A stretch of DNA of 64,000 bases, from positions 1,327,501 to 1,391,500 of the forward strand of contig NZ_CP088247.1 in NCBI RefSeq assembly GCF_021117295.1, in the 5' to 3' direction. The notes under the pieces are model-generated. The model was not told the DNA's origin and made no database searches. It was given only the letters and a program-made list of their open reading frames with translations. The position numbers and the translations under genes are program-made. This stretch comes from Methylorubrum sp. B1-46. Lineage in GTDB: Bacteria > Pseudomonadota > Alphaproteobacteria > Rhizobiales > Beijerinckiaceae. Below, one piece after another: positions 31,867-41,872 of the stretch. The stretch's first letter is position 1; each line of letters begins with the position of its first letter.

Positions 31867-33807
31867 TCACTGCGCCGAGGCGGTGTCGGTCGGCAGCTCG
31901 AACACCCAGAACGAGCCGCCCTGCGAGACGAGCTTGGTCTGGTCGGCCATGTCGCCGCCCCACAGCGGCACCGCGCCGCCGTAGCCCGAGGAGATGCCGA
32001 TGTACTGCTTGCCGTCCATCTCCCAGGTGCTCGGCACCGAGACCACGCCCGAGCCGGTCTGGAACGCCCAGAGCTGCTTGCCGGTCTTGGCGTCGAACGC
32101 CTTCACGTAGCCGTCCGAGGTGCCGGTGAAGACGAGCCCGCCCTTGGTCGTCATGGTGCCGGCCCAGAGCGGCATCGCCTCCAGGTGCTCCCAGACGATC
32201 TTGCCGGTCTTCGGATCGAGCGCGCGCAGCGCGCCGACATGGGTGTCGAACTTGCGCTGGATGCGGAAGCCCTGGCCGAGATAGGCCGAACCCGCCTTGT
32301 AGGTGACGTTCTCGGTCCAGTAATCCTCGGTCCAGTCGTTCGACGGGATGTAAAACAGCCCCGTCTGCTGCGAGTAGGACATCGGATTCCAGTTCTTGCC
32401 GCCGAGGAAGTTCGGCGTCACCTTGATCGACTTACCCTTGGCCTGGCCCTCCTCCGGGGCCGGCGGACGCTGGCCCTCGACCTCGATCGGACGGCCGGTC
32501 TTCAGGTCCCAGCCCGTCGCCCAGGTGATGTCACGCACGAAGGGATAGGCGGCGACCAGCGCGGTCTGCTTGCTGATCTGGCCGTCGCGCGCCGTGAGCT
32601 TGTCGGTGTCGGTAAGGAAGAAGAACCCGTTGCGGTCGGCATGGGCGCCGAGACGCACGGTCTTACCGTCTTTCTCCATGTCGAACAGGATGATCTCGTT
32701 GTTGCCAGAGTAATCCCACGCGTCGTTCGGGGTGTGCTGGAAGAAGCCCACCGGCTCGCCGTTCGACGGGTCGATGTAGATCTGGCCAGAGGTGTAGAGA
32801 CTGTCGTAGGGCTTCCAGTCGCCGCCGGGGCCGGAGCGGTAATGGTGGTTCCACGGGGCCGGGTTGCCGGTGCCGATGACGAAGGTGTTGGTCTTCTCGT
32901 CGTAGACGCCGGTCTGCCAGGGGGCGCCGCCGCCGTGGTTCCACGCCTCGACCTTCTTGCCGTCCTTGTCGTTGGGCCAGGACGGCGCCTTGGCGTCGCC
33001 CGTCGTGGTCGAGTCCTTGCCATTGAGGCGGCCCATATGGCCCTCGACCAGCGGCCGCATCCAGATCTCCTCGCCGGTCTCGGGATCGCGGCCGTAGAGC
33101 TTGCCCTGCGCGCCGAACTCGTCGCCCGAATTGCCGTGGATGAGGACGACCTTGCCGGTCTTCTTGTCCTTGATTATGTTCGGCGCGCCCGTATAGGCGT
33201 AGCCGGCGGCGTGGTCGTCGAACTTCTTGCTCCAGACGACCTTACCGGTTTTGGCGTCGAGCGCGTACATCGAGGCGTCGAGCGCGCCGAAATAGATCTT
33301 GCCGTTGTAGATCGCGGCACCGCGGCTCACCACGTCGCAGCACGGGCGGATATCGTCGGGCAGGCGGGCCGAGAACGACCACAGCTTCTTGCCGGTCTTG
33401 GCGTCGAGCGCGAAGATGCGCGAGTAGGAGGCGGTGATGTAGATCACGCCGTCATGCACCAGCGCTTGGCCCTCCTGGCCGCGCTGCTTCTCGTCACCGA
33501 AGGAGAACGACCAGCGCGGCTTCAGCAGGCTGACGTTCTTGGTGTTGATCTTGTCGAGGCCCGAATAGCGCTGGGCCTTGATGCCCATGCCGTACATGAG
33601 CACGTCCTTGTCGGTGTTCTGGTCGTTGAGGATGTCCTCCCAGGTCACCGCGGCGCCGGTCGAGGCCTTTTCGGCCTTGGGGGCATCCTTGGTCTCGGTT
33701 TTCTGGGCCGAGGCGGGCGCCGCCATGAGCAGGCCGGACAGGATCAGCGACGAAGCGGCGGCGAGCATCAGCGTGCGGGGGCCGTGCCCCGCTGTCTTCC
33801 TGGCCAT
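31867..33807 (-). CDS. PQQ-dependent alcohol (methanol/ethanol) dehydrogenase
   Basis: 646 residues from ATG 33807 (AGGGAGAG upstream). Signal peptide to about residue 34 (APASAQ). Eight-bladed quinoprotein propeller with the vicinal disulfide Cys156-Cys157 (RPCCDVV), metal ligands Glu230 (GNSGDEF) and Asn315 (GTGNPAPWN), catalytic Asp365 in AWDYSGNNE, and repeated LDAKTGK tryptophan-docking blades. Ser367 stands where lanthanide-dependent XoxF/ExaF enzymes carry an extra Asp, so a calcium-type, PedE/ExaA-like enzyme is predicted. No C-terminal cytochrome domain. Electrons likely pass to the c-550 gene product nearby. Confidence 0.93.
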   Translation of the reverse strand: MARKTAGHGPRTLMLAAASSLILSGLLMAAPASAQKTETKDAPKAEKASTGAAVTWEDILNDQNTDKDVLMYGMGIKAQRYSGLDKINTKNVSLLKPRWSFSFGDEKQRGQEGQALVHDGVIYITASYSRIFALDAKTGKKLWSFSARLPDDIRPCCDVVSRGAAIYNGKIYFGALDASMYALDAKTGKVVWSKKFDDHAAGYAYTGAPNIIKDKKTGKVVLIHGNSGDEFGAQGKLYGRDPETGEEIWMRPLVEGHMGRLNGKDSTTTGDAKAPSWPNDKDGKKVEAWNHGGGAPWQTGVYDEKTNTFVIGTGNPAPWNHHYRSGPGGDWKPYDSLYTSGQIYIDPSNGEPVGFFQHTPNDAWDYSGNNEIILFDMEKDGKTVRLGAHADRNGFFFLTDTDKLTARDGQISKQTALVAAYPFVRDITWATGWDLKTGRPIEVEGQRPPAPEEGQAKGKSIKVTPNFLGGKNWNPMSYSQQTGLFYIPSNDWTEDYWTENVTYKAGSAYLGQGFRIQRKFDTHVGALRALDPKTGKIVWEHLEAMPLWAGTMTTKGGLVFTGTSDGYVKAFDAKTGKQLWAFQTGSGVVSVPSTWEMDGKQYIGISSGYGGAVPLWGGDMADQTKLVSQGGSFWVFELPTDTASAQ

Positions 33808-34198
33808 GCGTCTCTCCCTGGCGGTCGCGTGGGCCGCGCCGCGTCTTTCGATTCTGATGGGGAGCCGGTCCGCGGGAGCCTCACGACAAGCATCCGACGA
33901 TCCGCCGCGACGAGCGGGCGACCCGAATACTTCGTGAGAGCTTGGCGTCCCGAGGCCGGGCTCGAATGGAGGTATGGCGGGAAAGATTGCCCGCCGCACG
34001 CTAACTTTTGTCCATGCCTCATAGGGAAGTCTTAAAATTGCAAGTTCATCCCGGCCTGATTTGCCATATCAGAATTGCGATCCGGCTCGATGACCATAAT
34101 GAATTTGTTTGAAACTGCGCCCTTGACGCTCGTCCGGCCGCGCGAGCATCACTTTTACAGTCCAGGCGCCGCGGGTTGCGCCCGAACGAGTGGACGCG

Positions 34199-34840
34199 AT
34201 GCACATCATCCTGGTGGACGACCATCCGCTGTTCCGCGAGGCTTTGCGCAGCACGATCCGCCTCGGGCTGTCGCATGCCCGGATCGAGGAGGCGGACTCG
34301 ATCGAGGCGGCCAAGACCGTGCTGGCCGAGCGGCCCGGCATCGACGTGATCGTGCTCGACCTGTCGATGAAGGGCGTCACCGGCTTCGACGGGATGATGT
34401 CCCTGCGCATTCGCTTCCCGCGCATCCCGATCCTGGTCTGCTCGGGCCTGGAGGAGAGCCGGATCGTGCGCGAGGCCCTGCGGCTCGGCGCGGCGGGCTT
34501 CGTGCCGAAATCGGCGACGCGGGCGACCTACATGGAGGCGCTGGAGAGCGTGATGCGGGGCTCGATCTTCGTGCCCGAACTGGCCCAGGCCCCCGATGCC
34601 GACGCGAGCGAGACGGCGGACGCCTCCACGCGCATCGCCGCGCTGACGCCCGCGCAGATGAACGTGCTATCGATGATCAAACGGGGCAAGCTCAACAAGC
34701 AGATCGCGTTCGAGCTCGGCATCGGCGTTTCGATGGTGAAAGCCCACGTCTCCGAGATCATGCGCAAGCTCGGCGTGCGCAACCGGACCCAGGTGGCGCT
34801 CTGCGCCTCGGCGCTGGATTTCGACCGGGTTGGGATGTGA
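34199..34840 (+). CDS. LuxR/NarL-family response regulator
   Basis: 213 residues from ATG 34199; a GTG at 34190 is possible. Receiver domain MHIILVDDHPLFREAL with phosphoacceptor Asp54 (VIVLDLSMKG). LuxR-type HTH at the C-terminus (LTPAQMNVLSMIKRGKLNKQIAFELGIGVSMVKAHVSEIMRKLGVRNRTQ in pattern). It is divergent from the alcohol dehydrogenase, 391 bp away. ExaE/AgmR-type regulators of this family control PQQ ethanol oxidation in Pseudomonas, so regulation of the adjacent cluster is likely. No cognate kinase is beside it. Confidence 0.88.
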   Translation: MHIILVDDHPLFREALRSTIRLGLSHARIEEADSIEAAKTVLAERPGIDVIVLDLSMKGVTGFDGMMSLRIRFPRIPILVCSGLEESRIVREALRLGAAGFVPKSATRATYMEALESVMRGSIFVPELAQAPDADASETADASTRIAALTPAQMNVLSMIKRGKLNKQIAFELGIGVSMVKAHVSEIMRKLGVRNRTQVALCASALDFDRVGM

Positions 34841-34943
34841 TCCGCCCTCGTCGCGGCGCATCTCGTGATGGGCTAATGCGCTGCCCTCAGTGAAGAACAA
34901 CTGTCACGTATAGGGAGGCGGGACGCCGCTGCGAGACCCACGG

Positions 34944-35177
34944 TCAAGCGAAGTGCAGGATCGCGCCCCGACAGCGCGAGGCGATACCGGCGGGAGCGAC
35001 GAGGCAAGGGCGATAGGGCAGCAGAAGGACGAGACCGGCGGCGGCGCCCGACAGCACGTAGATCCACTGCACTGGCCCGGAGCCCCGGCCCCTTGCCTCC
35101 ACGGCGACGAGCAGGCCCAAGACGTGGCCGGCCCAGCCGAGGCAAGCGATGGTCCGCTGCGAGCAGGAAGCGGTCGT
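34944..35177 (-). pseudogene. Small hydrophobic protein fragment
   Basis: The frame encodes QRTIACLGWAGHVLGLL and VQWIYVLSGAAAGLVLLLPY, two transmembrane-like stretches, then ends at 34944. There is no start codon before an upstream in-frame stop at 35178-35180, so the N-terminal part is missing or frameshifted. It resembles the second half of small inner-membrane proteins of the DUF3325 kind; this is a weak recognition. Confidence 0.35.
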
Positions 35178-36010
35178 TCAGCGGGTAATGTTGAACGTCA
35201 GCTTTCCACCCCATCCAGACCTTCAGCGGCAGCGCCCCGAATGTCCGCAAGGGGTCAGGAGTTCGCTCGCCCTTGTTCGGCTGAGCGCCACTTGCAGACA
35301 TGCGCCCTCATGCGGCGGCAGGTCCGCTGTGGATGCGTGAGCAGACTCGGATGTGGAGGCGTGGCTTCAGAGAGCTTAGGCTTGGGGAGGGCTGCTGGCC
35401 CGGCAGCAAAGCCTTCAACTCGGAGCAAGTCGCCTGAATCCTCCCGCTTCCGCCTCCGCGCAGGCGACATTCGGCTGGCGAGCCACCAGGGCCCTTCTCA
35501 GACGTGGGTTCGCCGACATCATCATGAGGTTCGCTGCCAGTGAAGCTAAGCGGTTCGCGGTCCAATAAGCATAATCGCATCGCTCCGGACCGACGCGATG
35601 CGCGAGCTCGTTCCAGGGGTGCCGTCCTGCGGCGCTCCTCGCGCAATATATCGATGGCCGGCTGCCACCAGCCGCGTGCAATTTCGGCTAGGCCCGCTTC
35701 CTCCCGCGCGGGCCAAGCCCGGATCAACTCGTCGTGCGTTGGCCTGCGCTGGGTCGTCCATACCAGCGTGCCTGTCTCGGCCACGACACCCGGGTAGAAG
35801 CGGGCAGCGACCGCGGGTCGACGGCCTCGCCGGTGACCGCCTCGAACACCGCGCAACCGAGCCCCGCGGACGATGAGGATCCTCTCGGCCTCCTCAACGC
35901 GGCGTTAGTCACGACAACGTTGAAGGGCCAGGAGCGGCGTCCGAAGAAACTGCCGGTTAGGCGGCAGGCTCCAGATACTAAGCAACGAAGAAGCTTGGGA
36001 GAACCCGCCG
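35178..36010. other. Degenerate intergenic region
   Basis: About 830 bp without an intact gene. On the minus strand, GCAVFEAVTGEAVDPRSLP (frame starting at 35912) continues after a one-base shift as ARFYPGVVAETGTLVWT and THDELIRAWPAREEAGLA. This suggests a small frameshifted gene at about 35640-35912; its family is unknown. Nothing else is supported. Confidence 0.4.
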
Positions 36011-37552
36011 ATGGTCCTGCCGCCCCGCCTCGCGCGACGGCTGCGCTCCGTCCGCACCTGGATCGCGCTGGGCGTGCTGGCCCCTGTCGGCATGCTCGTC
36101 GTCTTCGGGCTGATGCTGCTCGACCTGCGGCAGGACGCTTGGGACAAGGCTGAGCAGACCTCGAAGAACCTGCTCCACGTCATCGAGCGCGACATCGCCC
36201 GCAACGTCGAGATCATCGACCTCTCCCTGCAGGCGGTCGTCGACAATCTCCGGGTCCCTGGCCTCGACACGTTGAGCCCTGAGATGCGCCAGCTCGTCCT
36301 GTTCGACCGTGCCGGGACCGCGCGCGACCTCGGCGTGATGCTCGTCCTCGACGAGCACGGCGAAAGCGTCCTGGACGCCGGGGCGGTCCCAGCGCGCCGT
36401 CTGAACAACGCCGACCGCGACTACTTCCAGGCCCACAAGGCCGATCCGAACCTGGGCCTGGACGTCAGCAAGCCGCTGTTCTCCCGACTGACAGGTTCGC
36501 GCATCGTGGTGCTGAGCCGCCGCATCGATAAGCCCGATGGCTCCTTCGGCGGGGTGGTCCTGGCGGGCCTCAAGCTCGACTACTTCAGTCGCCTTTTCGA
36601 CCAGATCGGCCTCGGTCGGGACGGCGCGATCAATCTCTACCTGCGCGATGGCACGCGCCTCATGCGCCAGCCCTACGAGGAGGCGGACATCGGCGTGAAC
36701 ATCGCCGGTGCTTCGACCTTCCGGCGGTTCGTGGCCGAGCGCTCCGGGAGCTTCGTGGGCACCTCGGTGCGCGACGGGGTCGAGCGCCACTACACCTTCA
36801 CCCGGGTCGGCGACCTGCCACTTGTCCTCAACGTGGCGCTCGCCACTCGCGACATCGAGGCCGGCTGGCGCCTCAAGGCCCTCGTCATCAGCAGCGAGGT
36901 CCTGGTTCTGTGCGGCCTGACCGTGTTCCTGTCTCTGCTGTACGGACGGGATCTTCGCCGCCGCGATGTGCTGCAGGCGGAACTCGCCCGGCTGTCGCGG
37001 ACCGATGCCCTGACCGATTTGCCGAACCGGCGCCGCTTCGACGAGGTGTCGGAGCGTGCCTGGAAGAGAGCGTGGCATGAGGGCAAGCCGCTGTCGCTGC
37101 TCATCGTCGATGCCGACCACTTCAAGCGCTACAACGACCGCTACGGCCACGCCGTCGGCGACGAGGTGCTGAAGGCGCTGGCCCGCTGCCTTTCCGCGAG
37201 CGTCAGCCGGCCCGACGACCTCGTGGCCCGGGTGGGCGGCGAGGAGTTCGTCCTGCTGCTGCCGGACACGGACGAGGAAGGTGCCTCGCGCATCGCCGGC
37301 AAGGTCCACGAGGCGGTTGCGGCGCTCACCTTGCCCTCAGCCGGCATCGGAGCCGGCGCGGTCACGGTGAGCATCGGCCTCGCGACCGGCTCCGGCTCGC
37401 CCAGGGAGCCGGCGGAGGCGCTGTACCGGGCGGCGGACGTGGCCCTCTACGAGGCGAAGGCGGGCGGGCGCAACCAAACCCGGTGCGCCTCTGGCCTGAC
37501 GGGTCACCCCGAGAGCGTGCCACGCGAGCTTCGTCTGGTGAGGGCCCAATAG
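36011..37552 (+). CDS. Membrane diguanylate cyclase with periplasmic Cache-like sensor
   Basis: 513 residues. TM1 about 15-38 (WIALGVLAPVGMLVVFGLML), a periplasmic dCache-like domain (about 40-295; NNADRDYFQAHKADPN and GRDGAINLYLRDG motifs), TM2 about 297-315 (VISSEVLVLCGLTVFLSLL), and a GGDEF domain (about 335-495). The latter has TDALTDLPNRRRFDE, the active site RVGGEEFVLLLP and AADVALYEAKAGGRN. The catalytic GGEEF is intact; I see no RxxD inhibitory site right before it. Expected to make cyclic-di-GMP in response to a periplasmic ligand. Confidence 0.93.
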   Translation: MVLPPRLARRLRSVRTWIALGVLAPVGMLVVFGLMLLDLRQDAWDKAEQTSKNLLHVIERDIARNVEIIDLSLQAVVDNLRVPGLDTLSPEMRQLVLFDRAGTARDLGVMLVLDEHGESVLDAGAVPARRLNNADRDYFQAHKADPNLGLDVSKPLFSRLTGSRIVVLSRRIDKPDGSFGGVVLAGLKLDYFSRLFDQIGLGRDGAINLYLRDGTRLMRQPYEEADIGVNIAGASTFRRFVAERSGSFVGTSVRDGVERHYTFTRVGDLPLVLNVALATRDIEAGWRLKALVISSEVLVLCGLTVFLSLLYGRDLRRRDVLQAELARLSRTDALTDLPNRRRFDEVSERAWKRAWHEGKPLSLLIVDADHFKRYNDRYGHAVGDEVLKALARCLSASVSRPDDLVARVGGEEFVLLLPDTDEEGASRIAGKVHEAVAALTLPSAGIGAGAVTVSIGLATGSGSPREPAEALYRAADVALYEAKAGGRNQTRCASGLTGHPESVPRELRLVRAQ

Positions 37553-37680
37553 ACCGATGCAGGCTTCGAGACTCCCGGGGAGTGCGGTTAAGATCGGGGT
37601 TGTACAGTGCTGGCTGATCGAACCATCCGATTCCAGGGTGCGGTGACGAGCAATCCTGGATCGGACAGCTGCGGCCTTCC

Positions 37681-37980
37681 TCAGGGATGGGGCAACCGCT
37701 GCAGCAGCTCGATTATGGTGCCGTCTGGCCCCTTGATGAAGACCGTGCGCAGACTGAGATTCACGTCATTGATCCCAGACACGATTTCGATGCCGTGCCG
37801 CTGGACGTGCGCATAGCGAAGCGGTGAGTACGCGCCAGACTCCTTTCTCCAAGCCGGTACCCACTCAGCCTTTGAGGCGGCCTGCACCGTGAGCGCACCC
37901 TCCAGGGCGACGTCGAAACCGGAAGGCTCGCCTGCGACGCCAGTCTCATGGCCGCCAACGCCCTCATCAATCCTGCCTGG
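37681..37980 (-). pseudogene. VOC/glyoxalase-family protein fragment
   Basis: The minus-strand frame reads RIDEGVGGHETGVAG, GFDVALEGALTVQAASKAEW, SPLRYAHVQRHGIEIVSG and FIKGPDGTIIELLQ before the stop at 37681. The FIKGPDGTIIEL ending is typical of vicinal-oxygen-chelate proteins. The N-terminal metal-binding half is absent and the frame enters non-coding sequence beyond about 37980. A decayed gene. Confidence 0.55.
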
Positions 37981-38278
37981 ATTATAAACCTTAAACTGGC
38001 CTTCAGACCACGAGGCTGTATGTTATCAATGAGTGTGACACCGGGCTAAGGAACAAAGTGGGAAAAGCACTCTGCTAGCATTATTCCGACATACAACCGT
38101 GATCGCGCAAAACGGACGAATATCACGCGTTGATGGAGCTGGCTCTACTTATGTTATGGCAGCAAGCCAGTCTTCTTGATGTTAATGGGTTATTAGCCAA
38201 CAAAACGTGATGGTGCCTCATCCGTAGGCACACGGGCAGCTCGCGGATGCAGTTCATTTGCCCCCTCAGAAGTCGTCC

Positions 38279-39976
38279 ATGTCCTGGCTTACTAATCTCC
38301 GGCTGCTCGGCAAACTGGCCATTCCAGCGGCGGTGATGCTCATCGTTTCCGCCGGCATAATCTTGTTGGCGCGAGACAAGCTGGCGACACTAGCGGAGAA
38401 CACGCAGCACATCGTCGACGTCAATGCAGCGCGCGCCGTCCTGTCCCTGCAGATGAACGTCGCCCTCGACGAGGCGTCCATCAGCGAGAAGAACACGATT
38501 ATCGAGACCGAAGATGCGGCGATGGCGGCTCAGGTCGAGAACTACAAGAAGTACAAGCAGCAGGCACTCGCCGCCATCGATCGCCTGATCGCGCTGGCTG
38601 ACACAGACGTTCGCCGCACAATTAATCTGGGCATTAAAAACGACCTGAACGCGTTCTTCGCCGCGGCGGAGCGGTCGATCGCGCTGGGCCTTAAGAACAG
38701 CAGCGTCGAGGCTTCCAAGGTGTCCAACACCGAGGTTCGTCCGGCTCGCCGAAAGGTTGTCGAATCCGTCGTCCAGCGCGTTGAAGCCAATCTGCGCGAC
38801 CTTGAAGCAGCGAAGGCGCAGGCAGCGGAGATCGCCGGGGCGGCCTCCGTCACCCTCACCAGCCTCGCCGTGGCGGGCCTGCTGACAGCGTTCGGCCTGC
38901 TCGGCGCTATCGCTATCTGGGGCGCCGTCCGGCCGATGGGCCGGCTCGTCGACGTGCTCCAGCGCATGGCCAAGGGGGACATCGACGCCGAGATCGCGGA
39001 GGCCCGCCGCGGCGACGAGATCGGCGCTATCGGCAAGGCTGTCGAGGGCATCAAGGCCATGGTTGCGCAGAAGGCGGTCGAGCAGGCCGAGGTCAGGCGC
39101 ATCGCCGATGAAGCAGCCGCCATCGAGCGCAAGCGCACGATGCTGGAGCTGGCTGACGGCTTCGAGCGTAGCGTGGGCGGGATCGTCGGCATGGTCTCGT
39201 CATCTGCCACCGAGTTGCAGGCGACCGCCAGCACGATGACCGCCACAGCAACCCAAACCGCGAGCCAGTCCACCACCGTTGCGGCGGCTGCAGAAGAGGC
39301 CGCCTCCAACGTCAGCACCGTCGCCGCCGCCGCTGAGGAGCTCGGCGCCTCCGTCCAGGAGATCGGACGCCAGGTCAGCGGTTCTGCCAACCTCGCGCAA
39401 ACCGCCGCGGGCGAAGCGGACCAGACGGCCCACCTCGTTGGCGCACTGAGCCAAGCCGCAACCCGGATCGGCGATGTTGTGAGCCTGATCTCGAACATCG
39501 CCGGGCAGACGAACCTGCTGGCGCTGAACGCCACCATCGAGGCGGCGCGCGCCGGCGAGGCGGGCCGCGGCTTCGCGGTGGTGGCGAGCGAGGTCAAGGA
39601 ACTGGCGGCACAGACGGCGCGGGCCACCGACGAGATCTCGGGGCAGATCGCACAGATCCAGGGTGCGACGGGTCAGGCGGTGACAGCAATCGGGACGATT
39701 ACGAGCCGGATTCGGGAGATCAACGCGGTGACGGCGACGATCGCCGCCGCGGTGGAGGAGCAGGGGGCAGCCACGCAGGAGATCGTGCGCAACGTCTCGC
39801 AGGCTGCCACCGGCACGGGCCAGGTGACGAGCAACATCGCAGGCGTGGCACAGGCCTCCGAGGAGACAGGGGCGGCCGCTAGCCAGGTGCTGTCCGCGGC
39901 GTCCGAGCTCTCGCGCCAGTCCGAGCATCTCGGTGCGGAGGTGGCGCGCTTCCTCAACACGGTGCGGGCCGCCTGA
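38279..39976 (+). CDS. Methyl-accepting chemotaxis protein
   Basis: 565 residues from ATG 38279 ([16 protein letters not shown]). TM1 about 10-32, a four-helix-bundle sensor (about 35-190), TM2 about 195-220 ([20 protein letters not shown]), HAMP (about 222-275), then the signalling helical hairpin. Its tip carries the conserved [29 protein letters not shown]. No C-terminal NWETF-type pentapeptide. It senses a periplasmic ligand and signals to CheA/CheW encoded elsewhere. The stop overlaps the next ATG by 1 bp (TGATG). Confidence 0.93.
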   Translation: MSWLTNLRLLGKLAIPAAVMLIVSAGIILLARDKLATLAENTQHIVDVNAARAVLSLQMNVALDEASISEKNTIIETEDAAMAAQVENYKKYKQQALAAIDRLIALADTDVRRTINLGIKNDLNAFFAAAERSIALGLKNSSVEASKVSNTEVRPARRKVVESVVQRVEANLRDLEAAKAQAAEIAGAASVTLTSLAVAGLLTAFGLLGAIAIWGAVRPMGRLVDVLQRMAKGDIDAEIAEARRGDEIGAIGKAVEGIKAMVAQKAVEQAEVRRIADEAAAIERKRTMLELADGFERSVGGIVGMVSSSATELQATASTMTATATQTASQSTTVAAAAEEAASNVSTVAAAAEELGASVQEIGRQVSGSANLAQTAAGEADQTAHLVGALSQAATRIGDVVSLISNIAGQTNLLALNATIEAARAGEAGRGFAVVASEVKELAAQTARATDEISGQIAQIQGATGQAVTAIGTITSRIREINAVTATIAAAVEEQGAATQEIVRNVSQAATGTGQVTSNIAGVAQASEETGAAASQVLSAASELSRQSEHLGAEVARFLNTVRAA

Positions 39977-40323
39977 TGAGGGGAGCCGAGATCCACGTCC
40001 TGCCGACCACGGGCCTCGCGACACTGCAGGTCAGCCGCATCGTCAGCGAGCTGGCCGAGGCGCATGCAGCAGGGGTCGATCTCGGCTCACGGGTGCCGCA
40101 CATCCAAGCCAACAGCGATGCGCTTCTGAACCTGCACGACGATCTGGAGCGCGAACTCGCTGGCCTGTGGTTGGCCTTGGAGCAACTCGGTGGGCGCGGC
40201 CGACACGCTGGAGTGATGCTGCAGCATCTGCTGGAAGAGGTTCGGCAACTCGTTGATATGGCTCGCCGTTACCCGCATCAAGGTCAAGGCTCGTGGTCAG
40301 CAGACGCCGCTCCCGAGCTCTGA
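39976..40323 (+). CDS. Small hypothetical protein coupled to chemoreceptor
   Basis: 115 residues, start overlapping the chemoreceptor stop. Mostly helical (VSRIVSELAEAHAAG, LHDDLERELAGLWLALEQLG, VMLQHLLEEVRQLVDMARR). No family recognised. Translational coupling suggests a partner of the receptor, perhaps an adaptor or regulator, but no catalytic motif is visible. Confidence 0.6.
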   Translation: MRGAEIHVLPTTGLATLQVSRIVSELAEAHAAGVDLGSRVPHIQANSDALLNLHDDLERELAGLWLALEQLGGRGRHAGVMLQHLLEEVRQLVDMARRYPHQGQGSWSADAAPEL

Positions 40324-40876
40324 CCGACGCGCAGCAGATCCCTTATAAACACCTAACGGTCTCGCTCCTTGGAATCTGATTTCTTCTGCTCGATTTCTGC
40401 GCACATCTAAGCGGCTGAAAAACGGTCATATTTCTCGGATGTCTGATCGCACAACGAGAGGGCGGCTCGGGTTGAGAAATGGCATTTGAGCAGGCGGAGG
40501 CTGTACCGCTGCTGTGCGCCATAAGCAGCCTTTCAAGCAAAGCCGCTGGAGTGGCCGCTTGGCTTCCGAGGGCTGCCGTTGGCATGGAATGGCTGGTCCA
40601 GGCGGCCACACTCAGGCCGTTCGAGGGTGGGATGAGGTGGGCCTGACGGAGCGGCCCGATCCGCTCGATCGGCGGTGACGAGGGAGGCCGTCCACGCGAA
40701 GCGGATGCGAGTGGCATGCTCCTCGGCTTGACCGTTTCAGGCAAACGGCGACGCAACGCAGCGCTTGGACGGAGCGCTCGCCTGCCAACCCAGCGGTTCC
40801 GCCCTCGGACATCCGAATTCGTCGGGCGATATGGTGGAGGACCGGGCGCGAGAAGGACTGACGCGACCTCGCCCTC
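40324..40876. other. Intergenic region without recognisable gene
   Basis: About 550 bp between the small hypothetical gene and the convergent HWE kinase. Overlapping short frames on both strands show no motifs or ribosome binding sites. I see no repeat, terminator or RNA gene here. Confidence 0.5.
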
Positions 40877-41872
40877 TCAGTCCTTGCCCGTTGGAAGAGG
40901 CATGCGGACGGAGACCCGCAACCCGTCCGGGGCGAAGTCGACCGCCACCTCGGCGCCGGTTTGTGTTGCCAGGACCTTGTTGAGGAGGCGATGGCCGAAG
41001 CCCTCGCGGGTGGGATGTCCGACCGGTGGGCCGTCGTGCTCGGCCCAGTCCCAGCGCAGGGCGTGCCCGGCATGTCCATCTTCGATCCACCACGTCACCT
41101 GGAGCCGCCCATTCGGGTCAGCCAGAGAGCCGTGCTTCAAGGCATTGGTGGTCAACTCGTGCAGGGCCATGCCGACCGGCACCGCGTGATCGGACGGCAG
41201 CACGACCCTGGGTCCGTCTAAGGATACGCGCCCGCCCTCGTTATAGGGGTCTAGCTCGGCCCGAAGCAGTCCTTCGAACGAGGCGGCCTGGGCGACGTCC
41301 TCGGTGATCAGCGCGTGCGTCCGCGCCAGCGACGCGATCCGACCCGAAAAGGCGCGGGTGAATTCCGGGATGCTGAGGGAGCTGCGCACGGTCGCGTTCA
41401 GCACGGCCTGGACGGTCGCCAGCGTGTTCTTCACGCGGTGGTGAAGCTCGCGCACCATCAAGTCTTGGCGGTCCTCGTAAGCACGTCGCTCGGTCACGTC
41501 TCGTTGCGTCGCGACCCAGTGCGTGATGCGCCCGCCGGCCTCTCGCACAGGCGTGATCACCCACTCGACTACGTAGGTCGAACCGTCCTTCCGATAGTTG
41601 ACCGCCTCGCCCTGGGCGGCCTCGCCGGCTTCGAGCCTGGACCGCAAGCGGTCCAGCTCGGCGCGGTCCGTGTCCGGCCCCTGGAGGATGCGCGGCGTAT
41701 GTCCGACCACCTCGTACGCCTCGTATCCAGTCAGGCGCAGGAAAGCTGGGTTGGCGTACTCGATACGGGGTCCCGGCTCGTCGAGATCGGCCGAGGTGAT
41801 CAGGATGGCCTCGCCGAAGGCCTGGACCGCGGCGCGCAGGAGCCTGAGGTCGACCGCGCCTGCCCCCGACAT
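40877..41872 (-). CDS. PAS-HWE histidine kinase
   Basis: 331 residues from ATG 41872 (MSGAGAVDLRLLR). One PAS domain with PAC (about 5-130; NPAFLRLTGYEAYEVVGHTP...WVATQRDVTERRAY). HWE/HisKA_2 kinase: phospho-His in VRELHHRVKNTLATVQ, N-box ALHELTTNALKHG, WxE motif WDWAEHDGPP and GFGHRLLNKVL. The PAS resembles LOV domains (position of GRNCRFLQ), but the photoactive Cys position is Pro in GHTPRILQ, so blue-light adduct chemistry is not expected. No receiver or HTH is fused; the partner is unknown. Cytosolic. Confidence 0.9.
   Translation of the reverse strand: MSGAGAVDLRLLRAAVQAFGEAILITSADLDEPGPRIEYANPAFLRLTGYEAYEVVGHTPRILQGPDTDRAELDRLRSRLEAGEAAQGEAVNYRKDGSTYVVEWVITPVREAGGRITHWVATQRDVTERRAYEDRQDLMVRELHHRVKNTLATVQAVLNATVRSSLSIPEFTRAFSGRIASLARTHALITEDVAQAASFEGLLRAELDPYNEGGRVSLDGPRVVLPSDHAVPVGMALHELTTNALKHGSLADPNGRLQVTWWIEDGHAGHALRWDWAEHDGPPVGHPTREGFGHRLLNKVLATQTGAEVAVDFAPDGLRVSVRMPLPTGKD

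Noticed and set aside
31090..34035. Very long open frame on the plus strand opposite the alcohol dehydrogenase cluster (981 codons)
   Set aside because: It is an antisense frame of high-GC genes: the minus-strand genes have clear domains, signal peptides and start sites, while this frame is Val/Gly/Ala/Arg/Leu-rich with no motif.
35308..35856. Minus-strand frame of 182 codons in the 35-kb gap
   Set aside because: Only its first third looks protein-like and it needs a frameshift to join a plausible start at 35912; described as degenerate sequence rather than a gene.
40343..41079. Overlapping minus-strand frames of 137 and 155 codons between 40.3 and 41.1 kb
   Set aside because: No ribosome binding site, no family motif, and the second overlaps the end of a well-supported kinase gene in another frame.
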